A stretch of DNA of 64,000 bases, from assembly GCA_013141505.1 (NCBI GenBank), contig JABFQX010000006.1:153300-217299 (forward strand), written 5' to 3'. Within the stretch, counting starts at the first letter, position 1, and each line of letters begins with the position of its first letter. This DNA is from Methyloglobulus sp. Lineage in GTDB: Bacteria; Pseudomonadota; Gammaproteobacteria; Methylococcales; Methylomonadaceae. Below are positions 1-8,291 of this stretch, one piece after another. A model generated the notes under the pieces. The model was not told the origin of the DNA. It was given only the letters and a program-made list of their open reading frames with translations, and did not search any database. The translations under genes and the position numbers were made by a program.

Positions 1-1
1 C

Positions 2-37
2 AAAAAAAAGCCAAGCCATTTAAAATGACTTGGCTTT
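2..37 (-). terminator. Rho-independent terminator-like hairpin
   Basis: A perfect 9-bp stem (7-15 with 29-37) has an A-tract at 2-9, so on the minus strand the hairpin is followed by a U-tract. No convincing minus-strand gene lies directly to its right, so it may end a decayed transcript or act in both directions for a plus-strand gene left of the window. The stem sequence resembles that of the hairpin after pstS. Confidence 0.55.
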
Positions 38-145
38 CTATGACGGTTTTTAAAGTATGTTTTTATGCGTTGATTGAAAACCGTCTCGTCTTTGACTGAC
101 AGCAAATATTACGTCCGAAAGCGCTCTACGTAAGGTTCGGCTTAT

Positions 146-289
146 AACAATACGGTAGTGGGTTAAATCTGTGTTTTTTTGATCAACTTCATCTTCATAA
201 CGGTGATCTTTATGTATTTTGGAGTGACAAACCTAGGTTTGTCACTCCTCCTTAATCAAGTCACAGATTTAACCCACTACCAACAATAC
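146..289. mobile_element. MITE-like element, 128 bp, with 8-bp target duplications
   Basis: The element runs from 154 to 281. Its ends are perfect 20-bp terminal inverted repeats (154-173, GGTAGTGGGTTAAATCTGTG, and its complement at 262-281). It is flanked on both sides by the 8-bp direct repeat AACAATAC (146-153 and 282-289), as expected of a target-site duplication. A perfect 28-nt palindrome centred on CCTAGG (221-248) sits inside. There is no coding capacity, so it would have been moved in trans by a transposase of an insertion sequence with matching ends. Several IS families make 8-bp duplications, so the parent family is not assigned. The remaining stretch up to the gene at 599 shows no convincing gene. 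Confidence 0.85.
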
Positions 290-598
290 TTATAAGCATA
301 GACTTAACGTCAAGCTGACTTTAGAATGCCAACCAGCAGCTTTATCCCCATTCCTCTGGAGATAGGTTTTTATATACTGCCGCTGAAATACGATCATAAA
401 AATAATGCAGGCTAAATAGAGTCTATGAAAAAATCGGTTTAGTAGATGGATCGAAAAATTATCCACTAAATAAATCAAGTGCTACATCTAGTTTTTATAC
501 CCATTAAGATTGTCAAAGGACTTAATCATCAACGGCTACTAAGCTATAAATTATCTATAACATTGGCTCATTAAATCAATTAACGAAACCTTAACATC

Positions 599-982
599 AT
601 GAAAAAAATAAGAATTCTACTAACGACAACGGTTTTAAGTTTTATTTGTGCCAACGCTGTTGCAATCGGGATGCGAAGCACTTTCGACGTAAAAAAATCG
701 ATAGACCAAACGATTGTCTACCTAGAAAAAGCCGTTGCTGCTTTTGACAAAAATAATGGCGATAAAGCCGTTATCAATTTGTTGATGGAAGCAAAACAAG
801 TGCAAAAATCGATTTCGAGTTCAGATGGGCAACTGTCGATGATTAAATCGAAAGCTACCCATAAACTGGGACAAGCCCGAAGCAGCTTTAATGATGGCGA
901 TGTCAAAGCGGGTGGCGAAGCGATGAAAGAAGCGTTAGCCGGATTTAAGCATCTCAAAGAAAAATATAACGCAGTTCGTTAA
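599..982 (+). CDS. Small secreted helical protein of unknown function
   Basis: A 127-residue protein with a typical Sec signal peptide: a lysine-rich start, a hydrophobic stretch to about residue 20 and an Ala-x-Ala-type cleavage region near residues 19-22. The mature part is rich in Ala, Lys and Asp and looks entirely alpha-helical, so it is probably a small periplasmic helical bundle. I do not recognise a family. No strong ribosome binding site is visible before the ATG. A clear terminator follows 11 bases after the stop, so it is probably transcribed alone. The MITE-like element lies about 310 bp upstream, outside the likely promoter. Confidence 0.7.
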   Translation: MKKIRILLTTTVLSFICANAVAIGMRSTFDVKKSIDQTIVYLEKAVAAFDKNNGDKAVINLLMEAKQVQKSISSSDGQLSMIKSKATHKLGQARSSFNDGDVKAGGEAMKEALAGFKHLKEKYNAVR

Positions 983-993
983 ATCTATCGTAG

Positions 994-1015
994 GGTGCGT
1001 TGTACGCACCTTTTT
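994..1015 (+). terminator. Rho-independent terminator
   Basis: A perfect 7-bp stem GGTGCGT/ACGCACC (994-1000 and 1004-1010) with a 3-base loop is followed by TTTTT. It lies just after the stop codon of the small secreted protein gene. Confidence 0.75.
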
Positions 1016-1076
1016 GGCGCATGAAATGCACCAACTCGACTATTTTTTAATTAACAATTACAACTGGAGCAAAACA

Positions 1077-1511
1077 ATGCACGTCACTTACGAACAAGCC
1101 GAAGAAGCCTTAGCGGCAGCGATTGCCGAATCAAACAAACTAGGAACTCAGATGTGTATCGCTGTGGTGGATTCGGGCGCTGATTTAAAAGCCTTTGTCA
1201 GAATGAATGGAGCCTGGGTAGGCAGTATCGACATCGCCATCAAAAAAGCCAAGACCGCTTGTTTCTTTGGCATGAACACCGGACAAATAGGACAGCTGTC
1301 ACAACCCGGCAGCCCGCTGTTTGGGATTGAACACTCCAACGACGGCCTGATCACCTTTCCCGGTGGCGTACCGATTGTCGATAAAGACGGCATCCTGATC
1401 GGTGCCGTTGGTGTCAGTGGCAGTTCGGTAGAAAACGACCACCAAGTCGCCAAAGCCGGGGTTGATGTTATCGGTCTGAGTGACCTGCCTTCCCATCCGT
1501 GGAGAACCTGA
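1077..1511 (+). CDS. GlcG/HbpS-family (DUF336) protein
   Basis: A 144-residue protein of the GlcG/HbpS family: the N-terminal segment with the [15 protein letters not shown] helix, a central [18 protein letters not shown] segment, the [19 protein letters not shown] core and a final G-x-S-G segment near the C-terminus. Family members bind haem or small molecules or accompany glycolate and diol metabolism operons; the ligand here is unknown. An in-frame ATG at 1014 would add 21 residues without homology. The ATG at 1077 is preferred because it has a TGGAG ribosome binding site about 8 bases upstream and gives the usual family length. No related pathway genes adjoin it. Confidence 0.8.
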   Translation: MHVTYEQAEEALAAAIAESNKLGTQMCIAVVDSGADLKAFVRMNGAWVGSIDIAIKKAKTACFFGMNTGQIGQLSQPGSPLFGIEHSNDGLITFPGGVPIVDKDGILIGAVGVSGSSVENDHQVAKAGVDVIGLSDLPSHPWRT

Positions 1512-1575
1512 GCTGTTTTCGGGTTTCGCTGAATGATGGCGATGGATTAGGGCGGAACGCCTGTCGGCTTTCGCC

Positions 1576-1597
1576 TTACGTGTTACGTGTTACGTGT
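1576..1597. repeat. Short tandem repeat TTACGTG x3
   Basis: Three consecutive copies of the 7-mer TTACGTG lie exactly at the point where homology to HtpG begins. Such a repeat at a truncation point suggests slippage or illegitimate recombination when the upstream part of the gene was lost. Confidence 0.7.
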
Positions 1598-2103
1598 TGT
1601 CAGATCGCATCGACGAATGGTTAATTTCTAATCTGGATGAGTTTGACGGTAAGCACTTGCAATCGGTTGCCAAAGGCGACCTGGACTTGGAAAAAACTGA
1701 AGATGACGAAGTCAAAAAGGAACGCGAAGAAATCATCAAAGATTACGAGTCAGTCATCACCCAGATTAAGGAAGTCCTGGGCGACAAGGTAAGCGAAGTT
1801 AAATTAAGCCATCGCTTGACCGAATCCCCTGCCTGTTTGGTCGCTGACGTTTACGGCATGAGCCTGAACATGGAACGAATAATGAAGGATGCCGGGCAAG
1901 GCATGGGATTTGGTATGGGCAAAAAGCCAATCTTTGAAATCAACCCCGATCACGCCTTAATCGCACGGCTCAAGGTTGAGCAAGACGATGCCCGTTTTGC
2001 CGATTTGACCAACATCTTGTTCGATCAAGCAATATTAAGCGAAGGTGGACAATTGGATGATCCTGCTGCGTTTGTGCATAAGTTAAATGGGTTGTTGAAG
2101 TAA
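1594..2103 (+). pseudogene. htpG: 5'-truncated htpG (Hsp90) remnant, C-terminal domain only
   Basis: The 169-codon frame matches the last quarter of the bacterial Hsp90 chaperone HtpG. It starts in the conserved LSDRIDEW segment, then FDGK..QSV, LSHRLTESPACLV, the FEINPDH motif and the terminal LFDQAILSEGGQLDDPAAFVHKLN dimerisation helices. Full HtpG is about 620-640 residues; the N-terminal ATPase and most of the middle domain are missing, so it cannot work as a chaperone. The frame opens with GTG inside a tandem 7-mer repeat and has no ribosome binding site. The remaining frame is intact and ends normally, so the truncation may be recent, or the fragment may still be made as a small dimerising protein. 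An intact htpG elsewhere cannot be judged from this window. Confidence 0.85.
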
Positions 2104-2227
2104 TTACTTTCGGATGTACCGAGTTAGGATGTGGATCAATCGAGAATTAGGACTGTGAGGTTCTTTTGTCCAGCACATGCTGTAGCACTGAGAATAATTA
2201 GGGAAAGAGAGATAAAGTAATGTGCAC

Positions 2228-2258
2228 AAAAAAGCCAGATTCTAGGTCTGGCTTTTTT
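2228..2258. terminator. Bidirectional terminator-like hairpin
   Basis: A 12-bp stem (2228-2239 with 2247-2258, core AAGCCAGA/TCTGGCTT) with a 7-base loop has an A-run on the left and a T-run on the right, so it can end transcription in both directions. It lies between the htpG remnant and the convergent secreted-protein gene ending at 2319. Confidence 0.75.
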
Positions 2259-2318
2259 TGTATCAAAGAAAATAGGATTAAAGCCTTACGAGAACTGCTA
2301 TTAACCTTTATATCAAAA

Positions 2319-2819
2319 CTATTGCACTGGAGAAATTCTTTTCCAAACTTGCAAGCCACCAATACACGGCTCTTTAGTTACAGCATATCTAGTAGTATCA
2401 ACCAGTGCAGGATCACATGATTGTTGTGAATAACGAATTAAGCTTGCAACGACAAAAGGCTGTCCATTAAGCGTAGAATAGGCAAGCGTTGCCTGAGTTG
2501 TTGGGTATTGAATAACAGCCAATGGTAATGCGTAAGGATTTAATGTTAATGATTTTGCTTTTTTCCAAAGCTGTGCCGCAGGCTTATAAGTGCCACATCC
2601 TCCCACTACTGTAAATCCGCCATATTGTAATACTCCGCAAGGCTGAAATACATTAATCTGTATGGTGTTAATGGCGATGTCAGTATTTGGCAAATCAACA
2701 CCTAAATCCCCAACAACATTGCCAGTTGTGCTTGGATAGACAGGAAATAATCGAAGCGTTTCAGCAGCATTTGCGAACCCACCGACCAGCAACAATGATA
2801 CAAGTACAATTTTCTTCAT
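2319..2819 (-). CDS. Secreted protein of unknown function
   Basis: A 166-residue protein with an N-terminal signal peptide (MKKIVLVSLLLVGGFANA, cleavage after ANA). An upstream start at 2873 exists, but the ATG at 2819 has an AAGGA ribosome binding site and puts the signal peptide at the N-terminus. The mature part has five scattered cysteines, including FQPCGV, GGCGTY and a C-x7-C-type pair near the end, suggesting disulphides in the periplasm or outside the cell. I do not recognise a family. Its style (short, secreted, Cys-containing, monocistronic) resembles the proteins at 30.1-35.9 kb. The 330 bp upstream, to the folK stop, hold only a GC-rich hairpin (2961-2975) and no gene. Confidence 0.65.
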   Translation of the reverse strand: MKKIVLVSLLLVGGFANAAETLRLFPVYPSTTGNVVGDLGVDLPNTDIAINTIQINVFQPCGVLQYGGFTVVGGCGTYKPAAQLWKKAKSLTLNPYALPLAVIQYPTTQATLAYSTLNGQPFVVASLIRYSQQSCDPALVDTTRYAVTKEPCIGGLQVWKRISPVQ

Positions 2820-2960
2820 GCTTTTATTCCTTATAATTTGAATAATTAAGCATAGTTTATTTTTTATTTTCAATTAACTCTCCGCGTACCGGTCATGCTA
2901 ACCCGTCACTAAGTGTTTTACACACGCTGCCGCTTTAAATCCTACTGAAACCTTACAAAC

Positions 2961-2975
2961 GGGGCAATATGCCCC
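2961..2975. other. Short GC-rich hairpin in the folK downstream region
   Basis: GGGGCA (2961-2966) pairs with TGCCCC (2970-2975) around a 3-base loop. There is no T-tract on either side, so it is not a typical terminator. The surrounding stretch 2820-3150 shows no coding frame worth reporting. Confidence 0.35.
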
Positions 2976-3150
2976 CGTCCGGCGAAGTAAAAAACTTTTC
3001 CAGCATTATAGTTAAAACCATCCCGCATGTCGGGTAGGTTGGCGGTGAGATACGAACCCCAACAAATCAGCTAGTAGTTCGTAGTCCGCTTTCCCGTATT
3101 ACGTTGCACTTCATACGGGCTACTTTTACGTTCAATAAACCCACCTGCTT

Positions 3151-3639
3151 TTACCAGACGGGCGTAACACGATGTTGTTGCAAATTGGTTTTATCAAATT
3201 TGTCCCACAACTCCGCATAACGGATGCGCGAGACAGGGTGCTGTAAATGTCCAGCAATTTCTGCCAATGGCTCTAATACAAACGCGTATTTTTCGATTTC
3301 GTCACGCGGTATCTGGATACGCCCTTCATTGATAATCAAGTCGCCATAGAGAACTAGGTCTAAATCTAATGTTCGGGCAGAGAATTTTTTACATTCACGG
3401 TTGCGGCCATTGTCCAGTTCTATTTGGCGTAATTGTTCGGTGATTGCTTTAACATCCAGATCGGAGTCAAAACCTACAATCAGATTGTAGAACGCGTCAC
3501 CGGTAAAACCGATAGCATCGGATTCGTAAATGCTTGAGAGCGTCAACTGACCGTAGCGTGCCTCTAAAGCCTTAATGCTGGCGGGAATATGCCGCTCCCT
3601 GTCAATATTACTGCCAACGCTGATATAACCGGTGGGCAT
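3151..3639 (-). CDS. folK: 2-amino-4-hydroxy-6-hydroxymethyldihydropteridine pyrophosphokinase
   Basis: HPPK transfers pyrophosphate from ATP to 6-hydroxymethyl-7,8-dihydropterin in folate synthesis. The protein has the family start (GYISVGSNID), the YESDAIGF segment and the signature KFSARTLDLDLVLYGD that supplies the metal-binding aspartates. At 162 residues it has the usual length. The ATG at 3639 is chosen because it begins just 1 base after the folB stop and has GGCGGAAA upstream; a start at 3660 would overlap folB and add seven residues. It is co-transcribed with folB, the previous enzyme of the pathway. Confidence 0.92.
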   Translation of the reverse strand: MPTGYISVGSNIDRERHIPASIKALEARYGQLTLSSIYESDAIGFTGDAFYNLIVGFDSDLDVKAITEQLRQIELDNGRNRECKKFSARTLDLDLVLYGDLIINEGRIQIPRDEIEKYAFVLEPLAEIAGHLQHPVSRIRYAELWDKFDKTNLQQHRVTPVW

Positions 3640-3640
3640 A

Positions 3641-3994
3641 TTATTTCCGCCCTCGCTCAATAATGATGCCTACGTCGCTGGCACCACGAATCGCACCTTT
3701 TTTATTAAGGCTGACTTTCACCCACGGCACGTTAAATTCATTTAGGATAATGTTGGCAATTTCTACAGTCAGCTTTTCCACCAGAAAAAAATTGCTGGTT
3801 TCGACAAAGGCGATAATGCGTTTGGATACGGCCTTGTAATCCAGCGTATGCTCAATATCATCGGTTTCAGCCGCTTTTTGGATGTCATACGCCATCTCTA
3901 TATCGAGACTGACAGTTTGCCTGGTTTCCCGCTCCCAGTCATAAATGCCGATTATGGTCTCGATTTCGAGACCCCCTAAAAATATAATGTCCAT
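3641..3994 (-). CDS. folB: Dihydroneopterin aldolase
   Basis: FolB cleaves (and epimerises) 7,8-dihydroneopterin to 6-hydroxymethyldihydropterin, the substrate of FolK encoded directly downstream. The 117-residue length, the start MDIIFLGGLEIETIIGIYDWERETRQ and the later LVEKLTVEIANIIL and VSLNKKGAIRGASDVGIIIER segments are characteristic; the lysine in LNKKGA and the glutamate of the LVEKL helix match catalytic positions of the family. It is divergent from plsY, and the 91-bp gap must hold both promoters. Confidence 0.93.
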   Translation of the reverse strand: MDIIFLGGLEIETIIGIYDWERETRQTVSLDIEMAYDIQKAAETDDIEHTLDYKAVSKRIIAFVETSNFFLVEKLTVEIANIILNEFNVPWVKVSLNKKGAIRGASDVGIIIERGRK

Positions 3995-4085
3995 AGCAAT
4001 TTCCGGTTATGATGTGCCCGTTTTAAAAAGCTAAGTATCCGGCATATGTCCGGTGCTTACAAGTCATGAATAGTGAAGGTACTCA

Positions 4086-4655
4086 ATGATTGGATGGTTG
4101 TTAATCCCTGCGGCATATTTACTTGGATCGGTATCTTGCGCCGTTATCGTTTGTCGTTTAATGGGCTTGCCAGACCCGCGCGGACAAGGCTCAGGTAATC
4201 CAGGCGCAACCAATGTAATGCGGATTGGTGGCAAAAAAGCGGCGGGAATTACGTTGTTTGGGGATATGCTGAAAGGTTTTTTGCCGGTTTTTGTGGCAAA
4301 TTCATTGGCCGTATCACCTTTTATGCTCGGCTTTATTGGTTTAGCCGCTTTCTTCGGACATCTTTATCCGTTATTTTTTGGTTTTAAAGGCGGCAAAGGC
4401 GTTGCGACCTCTTTAGGCGTTTTGTTGGGTTTTTCCTGGGCGTTAGGTTTGGCGGTTATCGGCACTTGGCTGTTGGTCTACAAACTTCGCAAGATTTCAT
4501 CGCTATCTGCTTTGACGGCTTCGGTTTTATCGCCGGTTTACGCTTGGTTTATTTTGGCTGATAAAGTTATTGTCGGTGCGGCTGCGGTGATGATGGTGTT
4601 TTTGCTGCTTAGACATAAGAGCAATATAAAGCGGCTGTTGGCTGGAGAAGAGTAA
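4086..4655 (+). CDS. plsY: Glycerol-3-phosphate acyltransferase PlsY
   Basis: PlsY is the inner-membrane enzyme that acylates glycerol-3-phosphate with acyl-phosphate, the first step of phospholipid synthesis. The 189-residue protein has about five membrane segments and the three family motifs: GSGNPGATNVMR near residue 36-47, the GHLYPLFFGFKGGKGVATSLG stretch that binds phosphate, and a later conserved loop before the last helix. The start follows GGTACTCA with little ribosome binding site. It runs divergently from folB and converges on tsaD, ending 12 bp from it; plsY next to folB and tsaD is a common proteobacterial arrangement. Confidence 0.93.
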   Translation: MIGWLLIPAAYLLGSVSCAVIVCRLMGLPDPRGQGSGNPGATNVMRIGGKKAAGITLFGDMLKGFLPVFVANSLAVSPFMLGFIGLAAFFGHLYPLFFGFKGGKGVATSLGVLLGFSWALGLAVIGTWLLVYKLRKISSLSALTASVLSPVYAWFILADKVIVGAAAVMMVFLLLRHKSNIKRLLAGEE

Positions 4656-4667
4656 GTCAAGTTGTAT

Positions 4668-5672
4668 TCAAAGCAATTCATTGATCGGCCAGCGTGGCCT
4701 GGCTGCTATTTTCAGGCTTTGTTGTTCGCCCCTAAGTAAGCGTTGACAGCCGGCATAAGCAATCATAGCGCCGTTATCGGTGCAAAATTCTGGCCTTGGA
4801 AAATAAATCTCGCTTTTTTCTAACGCTGCCATTTCATTTAATGACGCACGAATCTTTTTGTTGGCGCTCACCCCACCAGCGACCACCAACCGTTTAATAC
4901 CGGTTTGTTGGATGGCGCGTTTGCATTTGATGCTGAGAGTTTCGGCAACGGCTTGTTGGAAGGCGGCGGCAATATCGGCTTTATCCTGATCGGTTTTTCC
5001 GCTATTGCTAAAAGTGTTAAGCGTGAAAGTTTTAAGTCCGCTAAAGCTGAAATCCAATCCCGGCCTGTCGGTCATCGGACGGGGAAACTTTATGATTGGC
5101 TTGCCTTGCTCGGCAAGTTCAGCCAGTTTTGGCCCACCTGGATAGCCCAAGCCTAACATTTTTGCGGTCTTATCGAAGGCTTCACCTGCCGCATCGTCCA
5201 GTGATTCTCCTAATAATCGATAGCGACCTACACCCTCGACCTGTACCAACAAGGTGTGTCCACCGGAAATTAATAGCGCGACAAAAGGAAATGGTGGTGG
5301 ATTATCTTCCAACATCGGCGCGAGCAGGTGGCCTTCCATGTGGTGTACGGCAATGGCGGGAACCCCCCAAGCCCAGGCAATGCTTCTCGCAGTGGCTGCA
5401 CCGACCAGTAACGCGCCCATCAAACCTGGGCCTGCGGTGTAAGCAATGCCGTTTATATCGCTTTTTTGTAGGCGACTTTCCTGTAATGTTTGCTTGATAA
5501 GTGGCACTAATTTTCGAATATGATCGCGGGATGCTAGTTCCGGTACTACGCCGCCATATTCGTTGTGCATTTCGACCTGACTGTATAAATGATGGCAAAT
5601 CAGGCCACGTTGGGGGTGATAAATGGCAACGCCGGTCTCGTCGCAAGAGGTTTCTATCCCTAAAACATACAT
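4668..5672 (-). CDS. tsaD: tRNA N6-adenosine threonylcarbamoyltransferase TsaD
   Basis: TsaD transfers the threonylcarbamoyl group from TC-AMP to A37 of tRNAs that read ANN codons, in a complex with TsaB and TsaE. The 334 residues have the expected ASKHA fold: IETSCDET at residue 6-13, the metal-binding HMEGH motif (His111, His115), the [12 protein letters not shown] phosphate loop and [13 protein letters not shown] near the C-terminus with the [10 protein letters not shown] metal site. A Sua5/YciO-family gene, related to the partner enzyme, is cut at the end of the window. It is divergent from rpsU, as in many Gammaproteobacteria. Confidence 0.95.
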   Translation of the reverse strand: MYVLGIETSCDETGVAIYHPQRGLICHHLYSQVEMHNEYGGVVPELASRDHIRKLVPLIKQTLQESRLQKSDINGIAYTAGPGLMGALLVGAATARSIAWAWGVPAIAVHHMEGHLLAPMLEDNPPPFPFVALLISGGHTLLVQVEGVGRYRLLGESLDDAAGEAFDKTAKMLGLGYPGGPKLAELAEQGKPIIKFPRPMTDRPGLDFSFSGLKTFTLNTFSNSGKTDQDKADIAAAFQQAVAETLSIKCKRAIQQTGIKRLVVAGGVSANKKIRASLNEMAALEKSEIYFPRPEFCTDNGAMIAYAGCQRLLRGEQQSLKIAARPRWPINELL

Positions 5673-5679
5673 TGAGTTT

Positions 5680-5706
5680 TTGAAAACGATAAAATAAGGT
5701 TATAAT
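5680..5706 (+). promoter_or_regulatory. Candidate sigma70 promoter of the rpsU operon
   Basis: TTGAAA (5680-5685) and a perfect TATAAT (5701-5706) are 15 bp apart, slightly short of the ideal 17. They lie about 80 bp before the rpsU start, in the rpsU-tsaD divergent gap. The strong -10 suits a ribosomal protein operon. Confidence 0.55.
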
Positions 5707-5784
5707 TCGCGGTTCTTTTTACTGCGTCGGTTAATATTGACCGCGCTAGAGACTTTTTTCAGATACTAACATAATTGGGAAGAT

Positions 5785-6018
5785 ATGCCTTCAGTCAAAC
5801 TTAAAGAAAACGAACCCTTCGATATCGCTATCCGTCGCTTCAAGCGTGCGTGTGAAAAAGCCGGTGTGTTAGCAGAAGTACGTCGTCGCGAATTCTACGA
5901 AAAACCGACCTCAGAGCGCAAACGTAAAGGTGCCGCTGCGGTTAAACGCCATTTGAAGAAGCTGGCTCGTGAGCGTTATGCGCTTAAAAACTTGCGTCGT
6001 GGTCGTCCCGCACTCTAA
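5785..6018 (+). CDS. rpsU: 30S ribosomal protein S21
   Basis: S21 is a small basic protein of the 30S platform that helps initiation. The 77 residues match the family throughout: [17 protein letters not shown], the [17 protein letters not shown] segment and the arginine-lysine-rich tail. The tail is a few residues longer than in E. coli (71). It begins with ATG after GGGAAGAT, a reasonable ribosome binding site. It heads the macromolecular synthesis operon rpsU-yqeY-dnaG-rpoD, with a 9-bp gap to yqeY. Confidence 0.97.
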   Translation: MPSVKLKENEPFDIAIRRFKRACEKAGVLAEVRRREFYEKPTSERKRKGAAAVKRHLKKLARERYALKNLRRGRPAL

Positions 6019-6027
6019 AGCAAAACT

Positions 6028-6480
6028 ATGTCAGGATTGTTAACAGACCGTATCAAGGACGATATGAAGGCCTCCATGAAAGGAGGCAACAAATCCCGGT
6101 TGCTGGTTATTCGACTTATGCTCGCTGCCATCAAGCAGGTTGAAGTTGACGAGCGCATCACACTGGATGACGAACGCACTCTTCAGGTTCTCGACAAGAT
6201 GATGAAGCAACGTCGGGAATCCATCCGGCAATTTTCCGATGCCGGTAGGATTGATTTGGTCCAAATTGAAGAAGCAGAAGTGCTGGTGATTCAGGATTTT
6301 ATGCCTCAGCGACTCACCGAAGCGGAAATTGACGGCATGGTAAATGTCGCCGTTACCGAATCCGGCGCGGAATCGGTCAAAGACATGGGCAAGGTAATGG
6401 CGCTACTCAAAGGAAAAATGCAAGGCCGCGCCGATATGTCGAGCGTCAGCGCCAAAATCAAGGCCGCGCTCCCCAACTAA
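6028..6480 (+). CDS. GatB/YqeY domain-containing protein
   Basis: A 150-residue YqeY-type protein, related to the tail domain of the GatB/GatE amidotransferases that bind tRNA. Key parts are the N-terminal helices (LLTDRIKDDMKASMKGGNKSRLLVIRLMLAAIKQ), RRESIRQFSDAGR, the EEAEVLVIQDFMPQRL segment and the C-terminal MGKVMALLKGKMQGRADMSSVSAKIKAAL. Its role as a free-standing protein is not established. It lies between rpsU and dnaG, a common place in Gammaproteobacteria and a link to translation and replication start. Confidence 0.92.
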   Translation: MSGLLTDRIKDDMKASMKGGNKSRLLVIRLMLAAIKQVEVDERITLDDERTLQVLDKMMKQRRESIRQFSDAGRIDLVQIEEAEVLVIQDFMPQRLTEAEIDGMVNVAVTESGAESVKDMGKVMALLKGKMQGRADMSSVSAKIKAALPN

Positions 6481-6494
6481 GCGCCGCCCTGGCG

Positions 6495-8225
6495 ATGTCC
6501 GGCAGGATCCCCAAGCAGTTTATCGACGATCTCTTAGCCAGGATTGATATCGTCGACTTGATTGACTCACACGTCCCCCTCAAAAAAACCGGAGCCAATT
6601 ATGTGGCTCGATGCCCCTTCCATTCAGAAAAAAGCCCCAGCTTTTCAGTAAACCGTAGCAAACAATTTTTCCATTGTTTTGGCTGCGGCGCAAGCGGCAA
6701 TGCAATTGGTTTTTTGATGGATTACAATCACTTGGATTTTATCGAAGCAATCGAGGATCTTGCCACGTTTGCAGGCGTTGAAGCCATAAGAGAGACGGCG
6801 AACTATAAAGCAACGCCGCAAAAGAAAGAAAATATTGCCGAGCAATATCAACTTCTTGAGCAAGTGGCGATTTTTTATGAAGACTGTCTGCGAACCCATG
6901 AGGCCGGAAAAAACGCCGTTAGTTACCTCAAATCCAGGCAAGTCGATCATGGACTTGCCAAAGCCTTCATGCTCGGCTATGCACCTGATGAATGGCAGGT
7001 TTTAGCAAAAAAATTCGATCAAAATAAACTTATTGAAGCCGGTTTGCTGGTTAAAAATGACGGTAAGGTTTACGACCGCTTTCGTGGCCGACTCATGTTT
7101 CCGATCAGGGACAAGCGCGGTAGAATCGTCGGCTTTGGTGGCAGGGTATTGGACAATTCATTACCCAAATACCTGAATTCCCCGGAAACATCGGTTTTTC
7201 ACAAAAGCAAAGAAGTCTACGGGCTTTTTGAATTATTAAAAAAAGACCCGAAACCGAAACGCATCCTCATTGTTGAAGGTTACATGGATGTCATTGCCTT
7301 GTCCGGCTCAGGTATCGATTATGCCGTAGCCACCTTGGGCACAGCAACCTCGCAAAGCCACCTCGAACTACTATTCCGCTATACCTCGGAATTGATTTTA
7401 TGTTTCGATGGCGACAATGCCGGACAATCTGCCGCTTGGCGAGCCATTTCCTCGGTGTTTCCTGTGTTAAAGTCGGGACGCCAGATTCGCATTATGATTC
7501 TGCCAGAAAAACACGACCCTGATTCACTTGCTAAAGAAGAAGGCCAAGAATCATTCACCCAGCGCATTAAAGCAGCGCAAGCCTTATCAGAATATTTTTT
7601 TGATTACTTCACTAAAGATTTGAAACTGGCAGAATACGAAAATCGTTCTATGCTTAGGGAAGAAGCTGAAGAATATTTGAAAAAACTACCGCTCGGCCCG
7701 TTCAGGGAGTTAATGTTTGATGAACTGTCAAGATTGTACCAACGCCACATTTTAGACCAAGAGGCAATCCTAGCTTATAACCGAGAAGTAAAGCAGCACA
7801 GGCAAAAAAGCAATCGGCTTTCTTTAGCCAGCTGCGTCATGGCCTTGTTAATTCAAAACCCTCAACTGATTGATAAAATAGAAAACAAAATAATTGATTG
7901 GGATTACCTTCATTTTGAAGGCATCAACAAATTTAAAGACATCCTGACCACTTTAATGAATGAAAGGCCTGCCAATTTTGGAATTCTACTCGAATCTTAC
8001 CGAGGCCATCCTGATGAAATCATCATAAAAAAATTGGCTGCGGTTGAATTTCCAGAAGAAAACATTGAAAAAGTATTTTTTGACACCATATCGAGATTGT
8101 TTGCTGAAGCAAGCACCGCGCGTCTAAATGATTTATTGGAAAAAGACAAAAACCTTGGCTTAACCAAAGCCGAAAAAGCAGTGTTGCTAGAGTTATTGAC
8201 GAAAAAACATAGTAATGCCATTTAA
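6495..8225 (+). CDS. dnaG: DNA primase
   Basis: DnaG makes the RNA primers for replication. Visible domains are the N-terminal zinc ribbon (Cys40, His43, Cys61, Cys64 within CPFH and CFGC), the RNA-polymerase core with the Toprim motifs (IVEGYMDVIAL and CFDGDNAG) around residues 255-310, and a C-terminal helicase-binding domain from about residue 430. At 576 residues it has normal family length. It follows yqeY by 14 bp and precedes rpoD by 66 bp; that gap may carry an internal rpoD promoter. Confidence 0.97.
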   Translation: MSGRIPKQFIDDLLARIDIVDLIDSHVPLKKTGANYVARCPFHSEKSPSFSVNRSKQFFHCFGCGASGNAIGFLMDYNHLDFIEAIEDLATFAGVEAIRETANYKATPQKKENIAEQYQLLEQVAIFYEDCLRTHEAGKNAVSYLKSRQVDHGLAKAFMLGYAPDEWQVLAKKFDQNKLIEAGLLVKNDGKVYDRFRGRLMFPIRDKRGRIVGFGGRVLDNSLPKYLNSPETSVFHKSKEVYGLFELLKKDPKPKRILIVEGYMDVIALSGSGIDYAVATLGTATSQSHLELLFRYTSELILCFDGDNAGQSAAWRAISSVFPVLKSGRQIRIMILPEKHDPDSLAKEEGQESFTQRIKAAQALSEYFFDYFTKDLKLAEYENRSMLREEAEEYLKKLPLGPFRELMFDELSRLYQRHILDQEAILAYNREVKQHRQKSNRLSLASCVMALLIQNPQLIDKIENKIIDWDYLHFEGINKFKDILTTLMNERPANFGILLESYRGHPDEIIIKKLAAVEFPEENIEKVFFDTISRLFAEASTARLNDLLEKDKNLGLTKAEKAVLLELLTKKHSNAI

Positions 8226-8291
8226 TCAGTATTAGGGTACAATGTGCCGTTTGTTTATAGTGGCTTGTAGTTAAAGTAACGTGGGTGGAAT

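Noticed and set aside
290-478. 62-codon frame on the minus strand beside the MITE
   Set aside because: Its stop end overlaps the element border, it has no ribosome binding site and no recognisable sequence; probably chance.
2220-2420. 66-codon plus-strand frame
   Set aside because: It begins inside a terminator hairpin and overlaps the end of the secreted-protein gene on the other strand.
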